A stretch of DNA of 60,742 bases, taken from IMG/VR virus record IMGVR_UViG_3300035698_003187, positions 1 through 60,742 of that record; one strand, 5' to 3'. Shown one piece after another: positions 38,085 through 47,127 of this stretch (position 1 is its first letter; every line of letters starts with the position of its first letter). The notes below the pieces were generated by a model. That model saw nothing but the letters and a program-made list of their open reading frames with translations, did not search any database and was not told the DNA's origin. Source of the DNA: a virus. The position numbers and the translations under genes were made by a program.

Positions 38085-39721
38085 TGGCAGACAAGCACGA
38101 TAAAACAAAAGATCCCTCAACGACCAGTATTGAATATCAAACCATGCTCCCTCGGTGGCAGATGATTGATGCGTTGCTTGCTGGCACTGAGGGGATGCGT
38201 GCCGCTGGTGCAGAGTTCCTGCCTCAGCATCCAGCCGAGTCCGATGATGCGTATGCAGAGCGGCTTGCCTGTGCCGTGCTATTCAACATGACCGAGATCA
38301 CACTTGACGCTCTAGTCGGCAAACCATTCTCAGAGCGTGTTCAGGTCTCCGAGTCCGCAACCGATCAGATGAAGGATATCTTCAAGGATGTCAATCTGGT
38401 TGGTGACAACATCGATGTCTTTGCTCGCAACTGGTTCCGTACCAGCTTGGCTAAAGGATTCGATGCTGTGCTTGTGGAGTTCCCGCGAACCAATCAGTTT
38501 GCTGGCCGCACGATGGAGGATGATAAGCGTGAGGGTGTGCGCCCGTATTGGGTATCCATCCCACCAGAGAATATCATTTCAGCTTCATCCCGATTCGTCG
38601 GTGGTGTCGAGCAGATGACCCATGTTCGATTCCGGGAAGAGATCATTGAACAGGTCGGCTTCGCTCAGGTATCCGTTTGCAGGATTCGTGCGTTCGATCT
38701 GATCGAGAAGGGACAGCCGGTTATTCTTGAAGAAGGATTGGGCGTTCCTGTCGGTGGCTTTGGTGACGACGCTGTTGTTGTTGAGCCCACAGACGGCAAC
38801 GACGGTGGCGTGTTGGTATCGTTCAACGAAGCCCGAGTCATGGTGACGATCTATTCTGAGGATCTGTCCAAGAAGGAGAATGATCCCGATCGATGGTTCG
38901 TGTCGGATGTATTCTTCATGGATATTGACGAGATCCCGCTGGTTGTGAACTACACCCAGCGCGAGGGGCTACTGCTCTCTAAGCCGCAGTTGCTTGATCT
39001 CGCGTACATGAATATCTATCACTGGCAGTCGTCCGCTGATCAAATCAACTTGCTCAAGGTCACCCGGTTCCCGATCCTCGCATCGAGCGGGAAGATTGAC
39101 GAGGCCAAGGTGATCATCGGCCCGCATAACTGGTTGAACACCGAAGAGGCGAATGGCAAATGGTACTATGTTGAACACACAGGGGCTGCGATTTCTGCTG
39201 GTGCAACTGATCTGACTGACACCGAGAAGAAGATGAGCAAGTATGGCGCTCAGTTCCTTATGAAAACGCCGGGCATCAAGACTGCGACTGAGGTTGCAAA
39301 GGACTCGGCTGATTCGACAAGTGTGCTCGAGGATGTTTCGATCAGGTTCAACGACTCCCTTGCAAGCGCTGTACGGCTCACAAAGAAGTGGTTGAAGATT
39401 GCCGACGAGACCGATGTAGGTGTTATCACTGTTACCACTGACTTCGACGAGGATCTGTTTGATTCAGGTCAGCTCGCCGAGCTTGGCAATGCACGCCGTG
39501 CTCGGGATCTCTCCCGTCCGCAGTATCTGGGCCAGCTCAGTGCCCGCGGTGTTCTGTCAGAGGATTTCGACGAGGCCGAGAACACGGCACAGCTGGAAGC
39601 AGAGCGTGAAGAGTTTGCGGATGGTTCATCCAGTCTCGATATTGATCCAGCCGGTGGTGATCCAGATCCAACTGGTGATCCCCCAACAGGAGATCCAAAA
39701 GAGGGAGAAGGCGATGACTGA
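38084..39721 (+). CDS. Portal protein, DUF4055-like
   Basis: The 545-residue product shows the DUF4055 portal pattern: AVLFNMTEITLDALVGKPFSE (about 65-85), a long clip and wing with DAVLVEFPR and VRPYWVSIPPENII, and a low-complexity acidic C-tail with PDPTGDPPTGDP. The ring forms the DNA entry vertex and binds the terminase. Position after the large terminase supports it. Confidence 0.9.
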   Translation: MADKHDKTKDPSTTSIEYQTMLPRWQMIDALLAGTEGMRAAGAEFLPQHPAESDDAYAERLACAVLFNMTEITLDALVGKPFSERVQVSESATDQMKDIFKDVNLVGDNIDVFARNWFRTSLAKGFDAVLVEFPRTNQFAGRTMEDDKREGVRPYWVSIPPENIISASSRFVGGVEQMTHVRFREEIIEQVGFAQVSVCRIRAFDLIEKGQPVILEEGLGVPVGGFGDDAVVVEPTDGNDGGVLVSFNEARVMVTIYSEDLSKKENDPDRWFVSDVFFMDIDEIPLVVNYTQREGLLLSKPQLLDLAYMNIYHWQSSADQINLLKVTRFPILASSGKIDEAKVIIGPHNWLNTEEANGKWYYVEHTGAAISAGATDLTDTEKKMSKYGAQFLMKTPGIKTATEVAKDSADSTSVLEDVSIRFNDSLASAVRLTKKWLKIADETDVGVITVTTDFDEDLFDSGQLAELGNARRARDLSRPQYLGQLSARGVLSEDFDEAENTAQLEAEREEFADGSSSLDIDPAGGDPDPTGDPPTGDPKEGEGDD

Positions 39722-39947
39722 TCCCAGCGACATTGCCAACGGTGGCGAGGGTTGGCTCACTGGTCGCTGCGAGTGTCGCATTTGCATGCGTGAGCATGTT
39801 GGTGTGTGGCCGGTTGATGCCGATGAAGAGAATCTTGAGTGCCCCAACTGTGAGAATATGTCCAGTGAAGCGATCTCGTACATCAAGCCAAATGGCGAAG
39901 AGGTAAGGGTGGACGGATCCGAAGGCGAGGAATGGCGTGGTTTCTGA
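39714..39947 (+). CDS. Small zinc-binding protein, 77 aa
   Basis: CECRIC (about 17-22) and CPNC (about 43-46) give four or five cysteines; the remainder is acidic. Inserted between portal and MuF-like genes with eight- and eleven-base overlaps. A virion assembly helper is possible. Confidence 0.7.
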   Translation: MTDPSDIANGGEGWLTGRCECRICMREHVGVWPVDADEENLECPNCENMSSEAISYIKPNGEEVRVDGSEGEEWRGF

Positions 39948-41178
39948 TCCTCGCAACATCCCGAATCCCCGAACCGGGAACATGGCTCTCTTTGATGCTG
40001 CTCTCAGGCATCAGGTGGGGCTTCGCAGGTTCACGGCTGGTGAGATCGGTCGCATCCTCGATCTGCTCGAGAAGGCAGACCGCGATCTGGTCAAGCAACT
40101 GCGCGATCGGCTTGGGCCATTCACAAATCAGCCTGTGGACTTCACATCAGAACGGATGAAGCTGCTACTCCGCGATATCCGATCCGCTCGACGCGAGGCA
40201 CTTGCGTTGGTTCGTGGTCAGCTCTCGCCGACCCTGCGCCGTCTGTCTGTGATGGAGTATGATTTCGAGCGCCGGATGATTCAGGGGTCGATGCCGTTCT
40301 CGATCAGCCTTGCCGCGGTGGATGCCGCGACGCTCCGCTCGATCGTGACCACCACCCCATTTTCTGGTCGTCTGCTCGGTCAGTGGTATTCGTCCCTCCA
40401 GACTTCAGATGCCAATAACCTGATCTCAGCGATTCAGCTCGGTCTCTCCGAGGGTCAGGATCTCAACGGGATCGTCCGTAGGATCGCCGGAACCCGCGCC
40501 AATGGCTTCAGTGATGGCGTTCTAGCCATTACGCGTCGGAACGCCGAGACGGTGGCACGAACCGCCATCAACGGGGTCTCCAATGCTGCTCGACAGGAGC
40601 TGTGGGATGCCAACTCGGACATCATCAGTGGTCTCCGCTGGACTTCCACCCTCGACGGGCGCACATCCCCCATTTGCCGTGCTCGAGATGGCAAGGTTGC
40701 CCCTGTCCCCGATACTGGAACGATTCCAGAAGGGGTGCCAGCTCTGACTCCATCGGGTGCTCGCCCACCAGCTCACCCATCATGCCGATCGATCATGGTC
40801 GCGTCTGTGGATGGCGTGGAGGCGATCGGCACGCGTCCAACAGTGACTGATACGCGAACACGCCCGCAACGGGAAGTAAACTTCAGGGCGATCGCTCGAC
40901 AGGAAAAACGGCCCATTGGGGATGTCCGAAGGGATTGGGCGAGGGATAATGTGGGCAGTGCGCCATCGTCGATAAATTATAATGACTGGCTTTTCGGGCA
41001 ACCCAAGGCTTTTCAGGATAGTGTATTGGGCGTGACTGATGGTCGCTTGTTCAGAACGGGGAAGCTGCCATTGGATAAATTTGTGGATAAATCCGGGAAG
41101 AAGTTCACACTCAGCGACCTGAGCAGGACTCACCCAGATGTGTTCGAGAGTGCTGGGCTTTCCCCCAGCGATTTCTAA
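39937..41178 (+). CDS. MuF/SPP1-gp7-like minor head protein
   Basis: The core WTSTLDGRTSPICRARDGK...PPAHPSCRS (residues about 225-285) is the MuF motif with its Cys and His positions. A C-terminal extension, NYNDWLFGQPKAFQDSVLG...LFRTGKLPLDKFVDK, is a conserved tail seen in many head-morphogenesis proteins. The GTG start at 39937 has GAGG six bases upstream; ATG 39982 is an alternative. Likely a few copies inside the capsid. Confidence 0.9.
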   Translation: MVSDPRNIPNPRTGNMALFDAALRHQVGLRRFTAGEIGRILDLLEKADRDLVKQLRDRLGPFTNQPVDFTSERMKLLLRDIRSARREALALVRGQLSPTLRRLSVMEYDFERRMIQGSMPFSISLAAVDAATLRSIVTTTPFSGRLLGQWYSSLQTSDANNLISAIQLGLSEGQDLNGIVRRIAGTRANGFSDGVLAITRRNAETVARTAINGVSNAARQELWDANSDIISGLRWTSTLDGRTSPICRARDGKVAPVPDTGTIPEGVPALTPSGARPPAHPSCRSIMVASVDGVEAIGTRPTVTDTRTRPQREVNFRAIARQEKRPIGDVRRDWARDNVGSAPSSINYNDWLFGQPKAFQDSVLGVTDGRLFRTGKLPLDKFVDKSGKKFTLSDLSRTHPDVFESAGLSPSDF

Positions 41179-41220
41179 GGCGCGTGATGTGCCGGGGGCG
41201 TGATGCCCGAAAGGAATGAG

Positions 41221-42039
41221 ATGGCTATCTTTGATTTTGCAGAAAACAACACAGTTGATACGATCGAGGCTGTCCCAGCCGATTTTCGTGGTCTCTACGC
41301 CGAAGCCGAGGACGGGACATTCGCTCTCCGTTCGGATGATGAGGGTGTGAAGTCCGCGGTGTCTGCGATCCAGCGTTTGGGTGGTGCTCTCAAATCATCC
41401 CGCGCCGAGGTCACCAAGATCACCAAGGACAAAGGCACCGATCTTTCGATGCTGTCGGATTACGGAAGCAATCCCGAGGAAATCGCTGACAAGATCACGA
41501 AGACGCTCGCCGATCTCAATACTCAGCTCGAAAACTCCAAGGGCAAGAAGTCAGCCGAAGAGATCCAGTCGCAGATCGACCGGGTAAAGACTGATTTGAT
41601 GACTGCTCACACTGCGGAGCTTACTGCTCGGGATGGTCAGATCACGACTCTCAGCACCCAGCTCCATACCGTGATGGTCTCAGATGTGGCCACTCGCGAG
41701 ATATCCAGTGCTGGCGGCGATCCAGAGCTGCTCATGCCGTTCGTGTCCCCATCGCTCAAGACTGTGGAGTCCGAAGGCAAGCTGGTTGTGCGCGTGGTGG
41801 ATGCCGAGGGATCTGTGCGATATTCGGGCTCTACGGGTGCTCCAATGAGCATTGGCGAGCGTGTTGCTGAGTTCAAGGCTCAGGAGAAGTTCGGTAAGTT
41901 CTTCAGCTCAGACGCTCCAAATGGCGGTGGGACTACCCCGACTCATCGGAGCCCAGCGAACCCGAAACGCGATGAAATGTCGTCCACTCAGAAGATTGCA
42001 GCCGGTCTAAAGAAGGGCCAAGCCAAGCGCGGTTCGTAA
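41221..42039 (+). CDS. Capsid scaffolding protein
   Basis: The 272-residue product is helical with a coiled-coil region (about 75-150) and a basic C-terminus (KKGQAKRGS) after a Gly/Pro linker, as in scaffold proteins just before capsid genes. GGAATGAG precedes ATG 41221; the leader has two GTGATG hairpins of the GGC/GCC type. No protease motif is visible. Confidence 0.8.
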   Translation: MAIFDFAENNTVDTIEAVPADFRGLYAEAEDGTFALRSDDEGVKSAVSAIQRLGGALKSSRAEVTKITKDKGTDLSMLSDYGSNPEEIADKITKTLADLNTQLENSKGKKSAEEIQSQIDRVKTDLMTAHTAELTARDGQITTLSTQLHTVMVSDVATREISSAGGDPELLMPFVSPSLKTVESEGKLVVRVVDAEGSVRYSGSTGAPMSIGERVAEFKAQEKFGKFFSSDAPNGGGTTPTHRSPANPKRDEMSSTQKIAAGLKKGQAKRGS

Positions 42040-42072
42040 TTTTGATGACCCCAAATCAAAATATCCTCACGA

Positions 42073-42101
42073 CCCCCTTGCCACACAAGGGGGTTTGTGT
42101 T
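42073..42101 (+). terminator. Terminator-like hairpin before the capsid gene
   Basis: CCCCCTTG (42073-42080) pairs with CAAGGGGG (42086-42093), followed by TTTGTGTTG. The T run is interrupted, so read-through is likely. Confidence 0.7.
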
Positions 42102-42108
42102 GTATACT
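42079..42108 (+). promoter_or_regulatory. Promoter for the capsid gene
   Basis: TTGCCA (42079-42084), 18 bases, TATACT (42103-42108), overlapping the hairpin. A GGC-GTGAT-GCC leader hairpin (42124-42134) and an unusually long 5' leader precede ATG 42206. A dedicated promoter suits the demand for capsid protein. Confidence 0.6.
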
Positions 42109-42205
42109 GTCAATGCATAGTGTGGCGTGATGCCGCATTCGGGAGCCCCGAGGGTGATCCAAACGGCTCGATACCAAAGTAAAAATCCCGTTACGGAGCA
42201 TTGCC

Positions 42206-43174
42206 ATGGCAACTGTCACACTAGCCGAATCCGCGAAGCTCGCTCAAGATGAGTTGATCGCAGGCGTAATCGAAAATGTTATCACAGTCAATCGGATGTT
42301 CGAAGTACTCCCGTTTGATGGAATCACTGGCAACGCTCTCGCATACAACCGAGAGAATGTTCTTGGTGCTGTCGCAACCACTGGCGTTGACGGTGGAGAC
42401 GGTGTCATTGGCCCCGGCGCTTCTGGTACCAACCAAGCAGAGCGACTTGCTGCTAAGGATGCTGCGACCTTCACGCAGATCAGTACCAGTCTGACCACGA
42501 TCTTGGGCGATGCCGAAGTGAATGGTCTGATTCAGGCGACTCGATCGAGCGATGGTAACGATCAGACCGCTGTCCAGATTGCTTCCAAGGCGAAGTCCGC
42601 TGGTCGCAAGTATCAGGATATGTTCATCAACGGTGATGGAACCAACTTCACCTTCAACGGACTCATCAGTCTCTGTGCCGCCGGTCAGCAGGTTACCCCT
42701 CAGACCAACGGTCAGGCTCTTTCGTTCGATATCCTCGATGAGCTTCTTGACCTTGTCATTGACAAGGATGGCGATGTTGATTACTTCACCATGCATGCTC
42801 GCACCATTCGCGCCTACAACGCTCTGTTGCGTGGGCTGGGTGGCGCGTCGATCAGTGATGTCATCAAGCTCCCCTCGGGGCGCGAGGTTCCTGCTTACCG
42901 TCAGGTCGGCATTTTCCGCAATGATTACATCCCGATCAATCAGACTCAGGGTACCGAAACCGCAGCTACCACGATCTTCGCTGGTACGCTCGATGATGGC
43001 TCACGCCAGCAGGGTATCGCGGGTCTGACCGCCGAGCAGATGGCCGGGATCAGTGTCGTTGATGTCGGCGAATCCGAGAACAGCGACGAGCATATCTGGC
43101 GCGTCAAGTGGTACTGTGGGTTGGCTCTGTTCTCTGAAAAGGGACTTGCTTGTGCCGCTGGTGTCAGCAACTGA
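42206..43174 (+). CDS. Major capsid protein
   Basis: The 322-residue product has the features of HK97-fold coat proteins of the short type: N-terminal helix, ASKAKSAGRKYQDMFINGDGT (spine-helix region) and a P-domain with DYFTMHARTIRAYNALLRGLGG. It sits after the scaffold, with its own promoter and flanking terminators. No N-terminal delta domain is apparent. CGGAGC precedes ATG. Confidence 0.9.
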   Translation: MATVTLAESAKLAQDELIAGVIENVITVNRMFEVLPFDGITGNALAYNRENVLGAVATTGVDGGDGVIGPGASGTNQAERLAAKDAATFTQISTSLTTILGDAEVNGLIQATRSSDGNDQTAVQIASKAKSAGRKYQDMFINGDGTNFTFNGLISLCAAGQQVTPQTNGQALSFDILDELLDLVIDKDGDVDYFTMHARTIRAYNALLRGLGGASISDVIKLPSGREVPAYRQVGIFRNDYIPINQTQGTETAATTIFAGTLDDGSRQQGIAGLTAEQMAGISVVDVGESENSDEHIWRVKWYCGLALFSEKGLACAAGVSN

Positions 43175-43192
43175 TCGAATATCTAAATCAAC

Positions 43193-43225
43193 CCGTCCCG
43201 GAACGAAAGAACCGGGACGGTTTTT
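43193..43225 (+). terminator. Strong terminator after the capsid gene
   Basis: CCGTCCCGG (43193-43201) pairs with CCGGGACGG (43212-43220), followed by TTTTT. Confidence 0.9.
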
Positions 43226-43242
43226 CAACCAAGGAGCTTCGG

Positions 43243-43878
43243 ATGACACAGATGAGAATCAACATGCTACTGACTGGCCCTCGCAAGGGTGCAACGATAG
43301 TTTTGCATGGCTGCGAGTTTGTTAATGGCGTGTGTGTTCTCGCTGGTGAATCAACCCAGCTCGCAGGTCGGATCGATTATCTAGGCAAGTGCTATGCAGC
43401 CTTCCCAGAGGGATCCGATGATCTTGCAGCAGCCGAAGATCGGTATGTGCTTGCTCTCGCTGAGAAGGAGGCCGAAAATGGCAACGGTGACATTCCGACC
43501 AGTCCCGTCGGGGACTCGACAGCAAATGTTCAAGACGGAGTTCAACCGGATGGGGCCGGGTCTACGGAGGTTCCCCCAGAAACCGGCGAGCCAGATGCTG
43601 ACTCCACAAGTGGGGATCAGGGGATTCAGGCCAGTGGGGGTGGACATGAGGACACCCGGTTGGTTCCAGAACCAGACGCAGAGCTCCGGTCGATCGTCGC
43701 GGAGGCGGTGAACCTGTTGGATCCTGAGAACGACGAGCACTGGACTTCGGATGGGCTGCCAACTGTTGCAGCCGTCACCGAAGCTGCTCAACGCAATGTG
43801 AGTCGTCAAGAGATCGCTGTCATCGTCCCAGACTTCACTCGCGATGTCGCTCTCGAAAACCGTACTTCGGAGTCATAA
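43243..43878 (+). CDS. Virion-associated hypothetical protein, 211 aa
   Basis: A small beta-rich N-domain (about 1-75), a low-complexity linker rich in Gly, Asp and Pro (about 80-150), and a C-terminal helical segment with LLDPENDEHWTSDGLPTVAAV that recurs in many phage head-tail-region proteins. AAGGAG before ATG 43243. Probably a head or neck protein; role unknown. Confidence 0.75.
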   Translation: MTQMRINMLLTGPRKGATIVLHGCEFVNGVCVLAGESTQLAGRIDYLGKCYAAFPEGSDDLAAAEDRYVLALAEKEAENGNGDIPTSPVGDSTANVQDGVQPDGAGSTEVPPETGEPDADSTSGDQGIQASGGGHEDTRLVPEPDAELRSIVAEAVNLLDPENDEHWTSDGLPTVAAVTEAAQRNVSRQEIAVIVPDFTRDVALENRTSES

Positions 43879-43880
43879 TC

Positions 43881-44048
43881 ATGGCCAGAGGAACAACCAC
43901 GAAGGCAGCCGCATCCATGACCGGGAGGTCGAAGTCTGTGAGCCCTTCTACGAAGGTGCCCAAGACCCAGACCGCGAATCAGGTCTACAGTAAAACATCC
44001 CAGCAGACCGGGACTGCAACCCCGGTTCGCGTCAATCCAAGGAGGTGA
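43881..44048 (+). CDS. Tiny basic Ser/Thr-rich protein, 55 aa
   Basis: ATG 43881 opens a 56-codon frame (MARGTTTKAAASMTGRSKSV...) two bases after the previous stop, ending TGA in an AGGAGGTGA that also serves the next gene. It is highly basic and of low complexity, which suggests an unstructured virion or DNA-binding peptide. The ribosome site is weak. Confidence 0.6.
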   Translation: MARGTTTKAAASMTGRSKSVSPSTKVPKTQTANQVYSKTSQQTGTATPVRVNPRR

Positions 44049-44051
44049 CCC

Positions 44052-44234
44052 GTGTCCACAACTGGAACCAAAGCCAACAAGTTCATTGCTAAATCAAGCT
44101 CATCCCGCCCGGTCAATGGTCAGAAGAACATTTTCAAGGGTGGATCAACCCGTCCCTCATCGACTCAGATCGCCAGTGTCTCTGGCACGATCAATAGCGC
44201 ACTCAAGGGGCCGCACTCGGGTGGTCTCGGATAA
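44052..44234 (+). CDS. Tiny basic Ser-rich protein, 60 aa
   Basis: GTG start at 44052 with AAGGAGG just upstream. Composition resembles the preceding 55-residue protein (Ser, Lys, Thr, Gly rich). The pair sits between the capsid region and tail connectors. Unknown role. Confidence 0.65.
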   Translation: MSTTGTKANKFIAKSSSSRPVNGQKNIFKGGSTRPSSTQIASVSGTINSALKGPHSGGLG

Positions 44235-44293
44235 CCGGAACCGAGTCCGATCTTGGATGATTGATCTGATCGGTTGTCACAGAATCTCATTCG

Positions 44294-44320
44294 ATCCCGG
44301 TCAGTCTGGCCGGGATTTTT
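44294..44320 (+). terminator. Terminator-like hairpin
   Basis: ATCCCGG (44294-44300) pairs with CCGGGAT (44310-44316), followed by TTTT. Confidence 0.7.
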
Positions 44321-44338
44321 CTTTGCTGGAGGATGGAA

Positions 44339-44683
44339 ATGGCTTTCGATCAAGAAGAGTTCAATGTCTGCATCGCTCAGGGCGATACATGGGTGCTCGA
44401 GCTTCAGCTATTCGAGGCGGATGGCACCACTCCGATCAACATCACGGGGCGTGTGGCTCGGGTACAGGTGCGCGAGACACCCGCAGCCGTCGCTGTACTG
44501 CTGGATCTGACGGATGGATCTGGGTTGACTGTGACCCCGCTGGACGGGAAGATCGCGATCAATGCATCAACCACCCCGATTACAATCCTTGGTGATTTCG
44601 TCTGGGCTTGTGAGCTGGGCGGCGCTGAGGTCGAAGAGATTGCCAACGGGCAGTTCAAGGTGCTTCAGGATATCGTGAGGTAG
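44339..44683 (+). CDS. Beta-rich virion protein, 114 aa
   Basis: FNVCIAQGDTWVLELQLFEADG, then INITGRVARVQVRE, show the N-domain pattern of BppU-like or Ig-like accessory virion proteins (GDTW-x-x-x-L, then D/G-x-T-G). GGAGG is six bases before ATG 44339. TAG stop. Likely part of a surface appendage with the next genes. Confidence 0.65.
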   Translation: MAFDQEEFNVCIAQGDTWVLELQLFEADGTTPINITGRVARVQVRETPAAVAVLLDLTDGSGLTVTPLDGKIAINASTTPITILGDFVWACELGGAEVEEIANGQFKVLQDIVR

Positions 44684-44685
44684 TC

Positions 44686-45240
44686 ATGACGATTCTCCAT
44701 GTCACCGATCAAAATCCGGTATTGCGACTTACCGAGAATAATCGTGTGCTTCGGATCAGTCAGTCTGCGCCCGTTCTCAGGATCACCCAGAATGTCCAGA
44801 TCCTGCAAATCAACAGCCAGCAGAGGCAGGCGCTCCATATCAAATCCCAAGGCCCGCAAGGGATTCCGGGTGTTCAAGGCCCACCGGGGCCACCCGGCGC
44901 TTCGGTTGTATCCGCGATCTCCGCGGAGGCCATCAGCGCCCTGCAAATCATCTATTTCGACGCGTTGGGTGCCCGAGTGTCATCCGGCGCTGTATTCTTT
45001 GAGGTGTCTGCCACTGTTGGGATCGCCGTGACTGCAGCGCCCGCGGCTGGGGCGACATTCAACTATCAGGTTCTGGGGAGTCTCAGTGATGGAAGTTGGT
45101 CATGGACACCCGGCGCGACCTTGTTTCTCAGCGATACGGGGATTCTCTCAGAATCACCCGGAACAAATGTGCGTATCATGGGTCAGGCGATTTCGCCGAC
45201 TCAAATCAATGTGAACCTAATGGTTCCAGTTAGGAGATAG
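44686..45240 (+). CDS. Collagen-like appendage protein, 184 aa
   Basis: The first 50 residues repeat a V-L-(R/Q)-(I/L)-(T/S) strand pattern (NPVLRLTEN, RVLRISQS, PVLRITQN, QILQINSQ), like a beta solenoid. Residues about 57-72 are a short Gly-x-y collagen stretch (GPQGIPGVQGPPGPPGA). The C-domain is beta-rich. Trimeric fibre or head decoration is likely. TAG stop. Confidence 0.75.
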   Translation: MTILHVTDQNPVLRLTENNRVLRISQSAPVLRITQNVQILQINSQQRQALHIKSQGPQGIPGVQGPPGPPGASVVSAISAEAISALQIIYFDALGARVSSGAVFFEVSATVGIAVTAAPAAGATFNYQVLGSLSDGSWSWTPGATLFLSDTGILSESPGTNVRIMGQAISPTQINVNLMVPVRR

Positions 45241-45242
45241 TC

Positions 45243-45749
45243 ATGGCGAAGAAGTATATTGAAATCGACACCACAGGTCAGATGACCGAGATTGAGGGTA
45301 CAGTAGCATCGGCTGGTGGAGCCAATGCTGGGGACATCCTTGCTCTGGATGTAAACGGCTTGATCGATCCAAGTGCGTTGCCATCAGGCATCGGAGCTGA
45401 TCAGAAGGTTTACGAGTACACCGAGGCCGCTGCTCAGGGCGATTTGATGAATATCTTCGATGATGCCGGTACCGCAAAGGTTCGTCTTGCTGACGCGACC
45501 AATGGTCGGACGGCTCATTGCTTCGCACCCGCGGCTGTGCTGATCTCAGTGTCCGCTGTGGTTCAGTTCGAGGCCGAGCTGGTGAACCAGACTGGTCTCA
45601 CACCCGGCGCTGAGCAGTTCCTTGGAACGGCTGGCGCTATGACTGAGGTTATCAATACCACCACTGGTCAACTGTTGCAGCAGATCGGCGTTGCTCGAGA
45701 CGCGACAACTGTTGACTTTGAGCCACAGCGTCAGGTCACGCGAGCTTAA
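45243..45749 (+). CDS. Virion surface protein, 168 aa
   Basis: Opens KYIEIDTTGQMTEIEGTVAS, an N-terminal segment shared in style with the next protein, then NGLIDPSALPSG, a phrase common in phage fibre-like proteins. Beta-rich C-terminal part. GGAG-like site AGGAGATAGTC before ATG. Likely head fibre or decoration. Confidence 0.7.
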   Translation: MAKKYIEIDTTGQMTEIEGTVASAGGANAGDILALDVNGLIDPSALPSGIGADQKVYEYTEAAAQGDLMNIFDDAGTAKVRLADATNGRTAHCFAPAAVLISVSAVVQFEAELVNQTGLTPGAEQFLGTAGAMTEVINTTTGQLLQQIGVARDATTVDFEPQRQVTRA

Positions 45750-46765
45750 TGGCTGCCAGAAAACCAATCACGCTGGATACCGATGGTCAGTTTGAAGAAC
45801 TTCCCACTGGCGATCTTTTGAATGTAGGTCAGGCGCTATCAACTTCGCTCCCCAATATTGTTCCAAATGCAATCGAGAACGATACGGGGATCATCGTTCA
45901 TTCTGGATCGATGGGTTTAATGGTTGATGGCGTTCCCATTTGCCTTGGTTTGGCCTTCGGTTCAAATCAGTTCACTGTCATGCAGGGAACTACGCTTGCG
46001 GCGACATACACGAATGCGGTCAGTCTTCAGGCGCTTGGTGGAGATGCATCGATCACTATTTCTTCGAGCACGACCGTTCGACATAGCAATGGTTCTGAAT
46101 TTTCAATCGCACCATTCGACAAGACTGGAAGTGCTCGGCTGAAGTTTACGGGTCAAGGTGGAAACACCATGACATGGGATAGTCCTATTTTTCCGGCTGC
46201 ATATACGATGTTCTGGCCACTCACTGACGGATCCGCTGGGGATCCGTTCGTCACCGATGGTGCTGGGCAGACCAGTTACGAGCCGGGATCTGGCGTAGCT
46301 TTCCCAACAATCAATCTGTACGCTGGCAGAAGGTTCTATCGAACGGATCTCAAGCGATCGTTTGAGTACGACGGCACAGAGTGGCTGGGGCCGATGTTTG
46401 CAATGTATCAGGGCAGAAGTGCGGGAACCAATATTCCCGGTACACAGACGCTCCGCACGGCAGGAAATGTGGTTCTATCGACCGTGGGTGGGTATCCGAT
46501 CCCTGTGGCGCTCAAGCTGTTGAGGCTTCAGGTGTTCTCTGATAACACTGCGGATCCGATGTCTGGTACCCTGACTGTGCGTGTTAATAATGTTGTGATC
46601 CACACCAAAGCCGTTGTGCTCACAAACTCGGTCGACGAAGATGGAATCGATGTCGACTTGCCTGCATCGACCGTTGGTGGTGTCAGGGTTGATTTCGCTC
46701 TCACGGCTGGAACCCTAAACGACATGACTACCATTCTTTGGGTCTGCGAAAGGAGAACGACATGA
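45749..46765 (+). CDS. Virion fibre-like protein, 338 aa
   Basis: KPITLDTDGQFEELPTGDLLN at the start parallels the preceding protein. The rest is Gly/Thr/Ser/Asn-rich beta structure with RRFYRTDLKRSFEYDGTEWLG (a motif common in fibre and neck-whisker proteins). TAATG overlap. Suggests a virion appendage; host contact possible. Confidence 0.7.
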   Translation: MAARKPITLDTDGQFEELPTGDLLNVGQALSTSLPNIVPNAIENDTGIIVHSGSMGLMVDGVPICLGLAFGSNQFTVMQGTTLAATYTNAVSLQALGGDASITISSSTTVRHSNGSEFSIAPFDKTGSARLKFTGQGGNTMTWDSPIFPAAYTMFWPLTDGSAGDPFVTDGAGQTSYEPGSGVAFPTINLYAGRRFYRTDLKRSFEYDGTEWLGPMFAMYQGRSAGTNIPGTQTLRTAGNVVLSTVGGYPIPVALKLLRLQVFSDNTADPMSGTLTVRVNNVVIHTKAVVLTNSVDEDGIDVDLPASTVGGVRVDFALTAGTLNDMTTILWVCERRTT

Positions 46766-47106
46766 AACTATGGGGTTTTAGAGATTTGGCAACTGGTACT
46801 GTCCGTGTGACTGGATCCAATCCCTCGACTGTGCTCGAGGGGATGGGGTATCTCAAGCAAACGGCAAATCTAACGGGCGGCGTTGGCTATCGCGCTGTGC
46901 TTGATAGTTTGAAGCCATTGCTGACAACGCTCGAAGGCCAGATGGGTTTCGAAGCGTTTATCGAGATTCAGATTGATGGTCTCACTGATCTTCAGCTCAC
47001 GGCTTTGATGACACCCCCGGTTATTCCACCAGAAGATCCACCAGAAGATCCGGCGCAAGTCTTGCCCGATGAAGTTCAGGATGTCGTAGATGGTATCGGG
47101 AAGTAG
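46762..47106 (+). CDS. Hypothetical virion-region protein, 114 aa
   Basis: Alpha/beta start and a Pro-rich repeat (PPEDPPEDP) before an acidic C-terminal helix. ATGA overlap with the fibre-like gene. AAAGGAGA precedes ATG. TAG stop. Not recognised. Confidence 0.65.
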   Translation: MKLWGFRDLATGTVRVTGSNPSTVLEGMGYLKQTANLTGGVGYRAVLDSLKPLLTTLEGQMGFEAFIEIQIDGLTDLQLTALMTPPVIPPEDPPEDPAQVLPDEVQDVVDGIGK

Positions 47107-47127
47107 TGACGATTCAGGAGTTATGAT

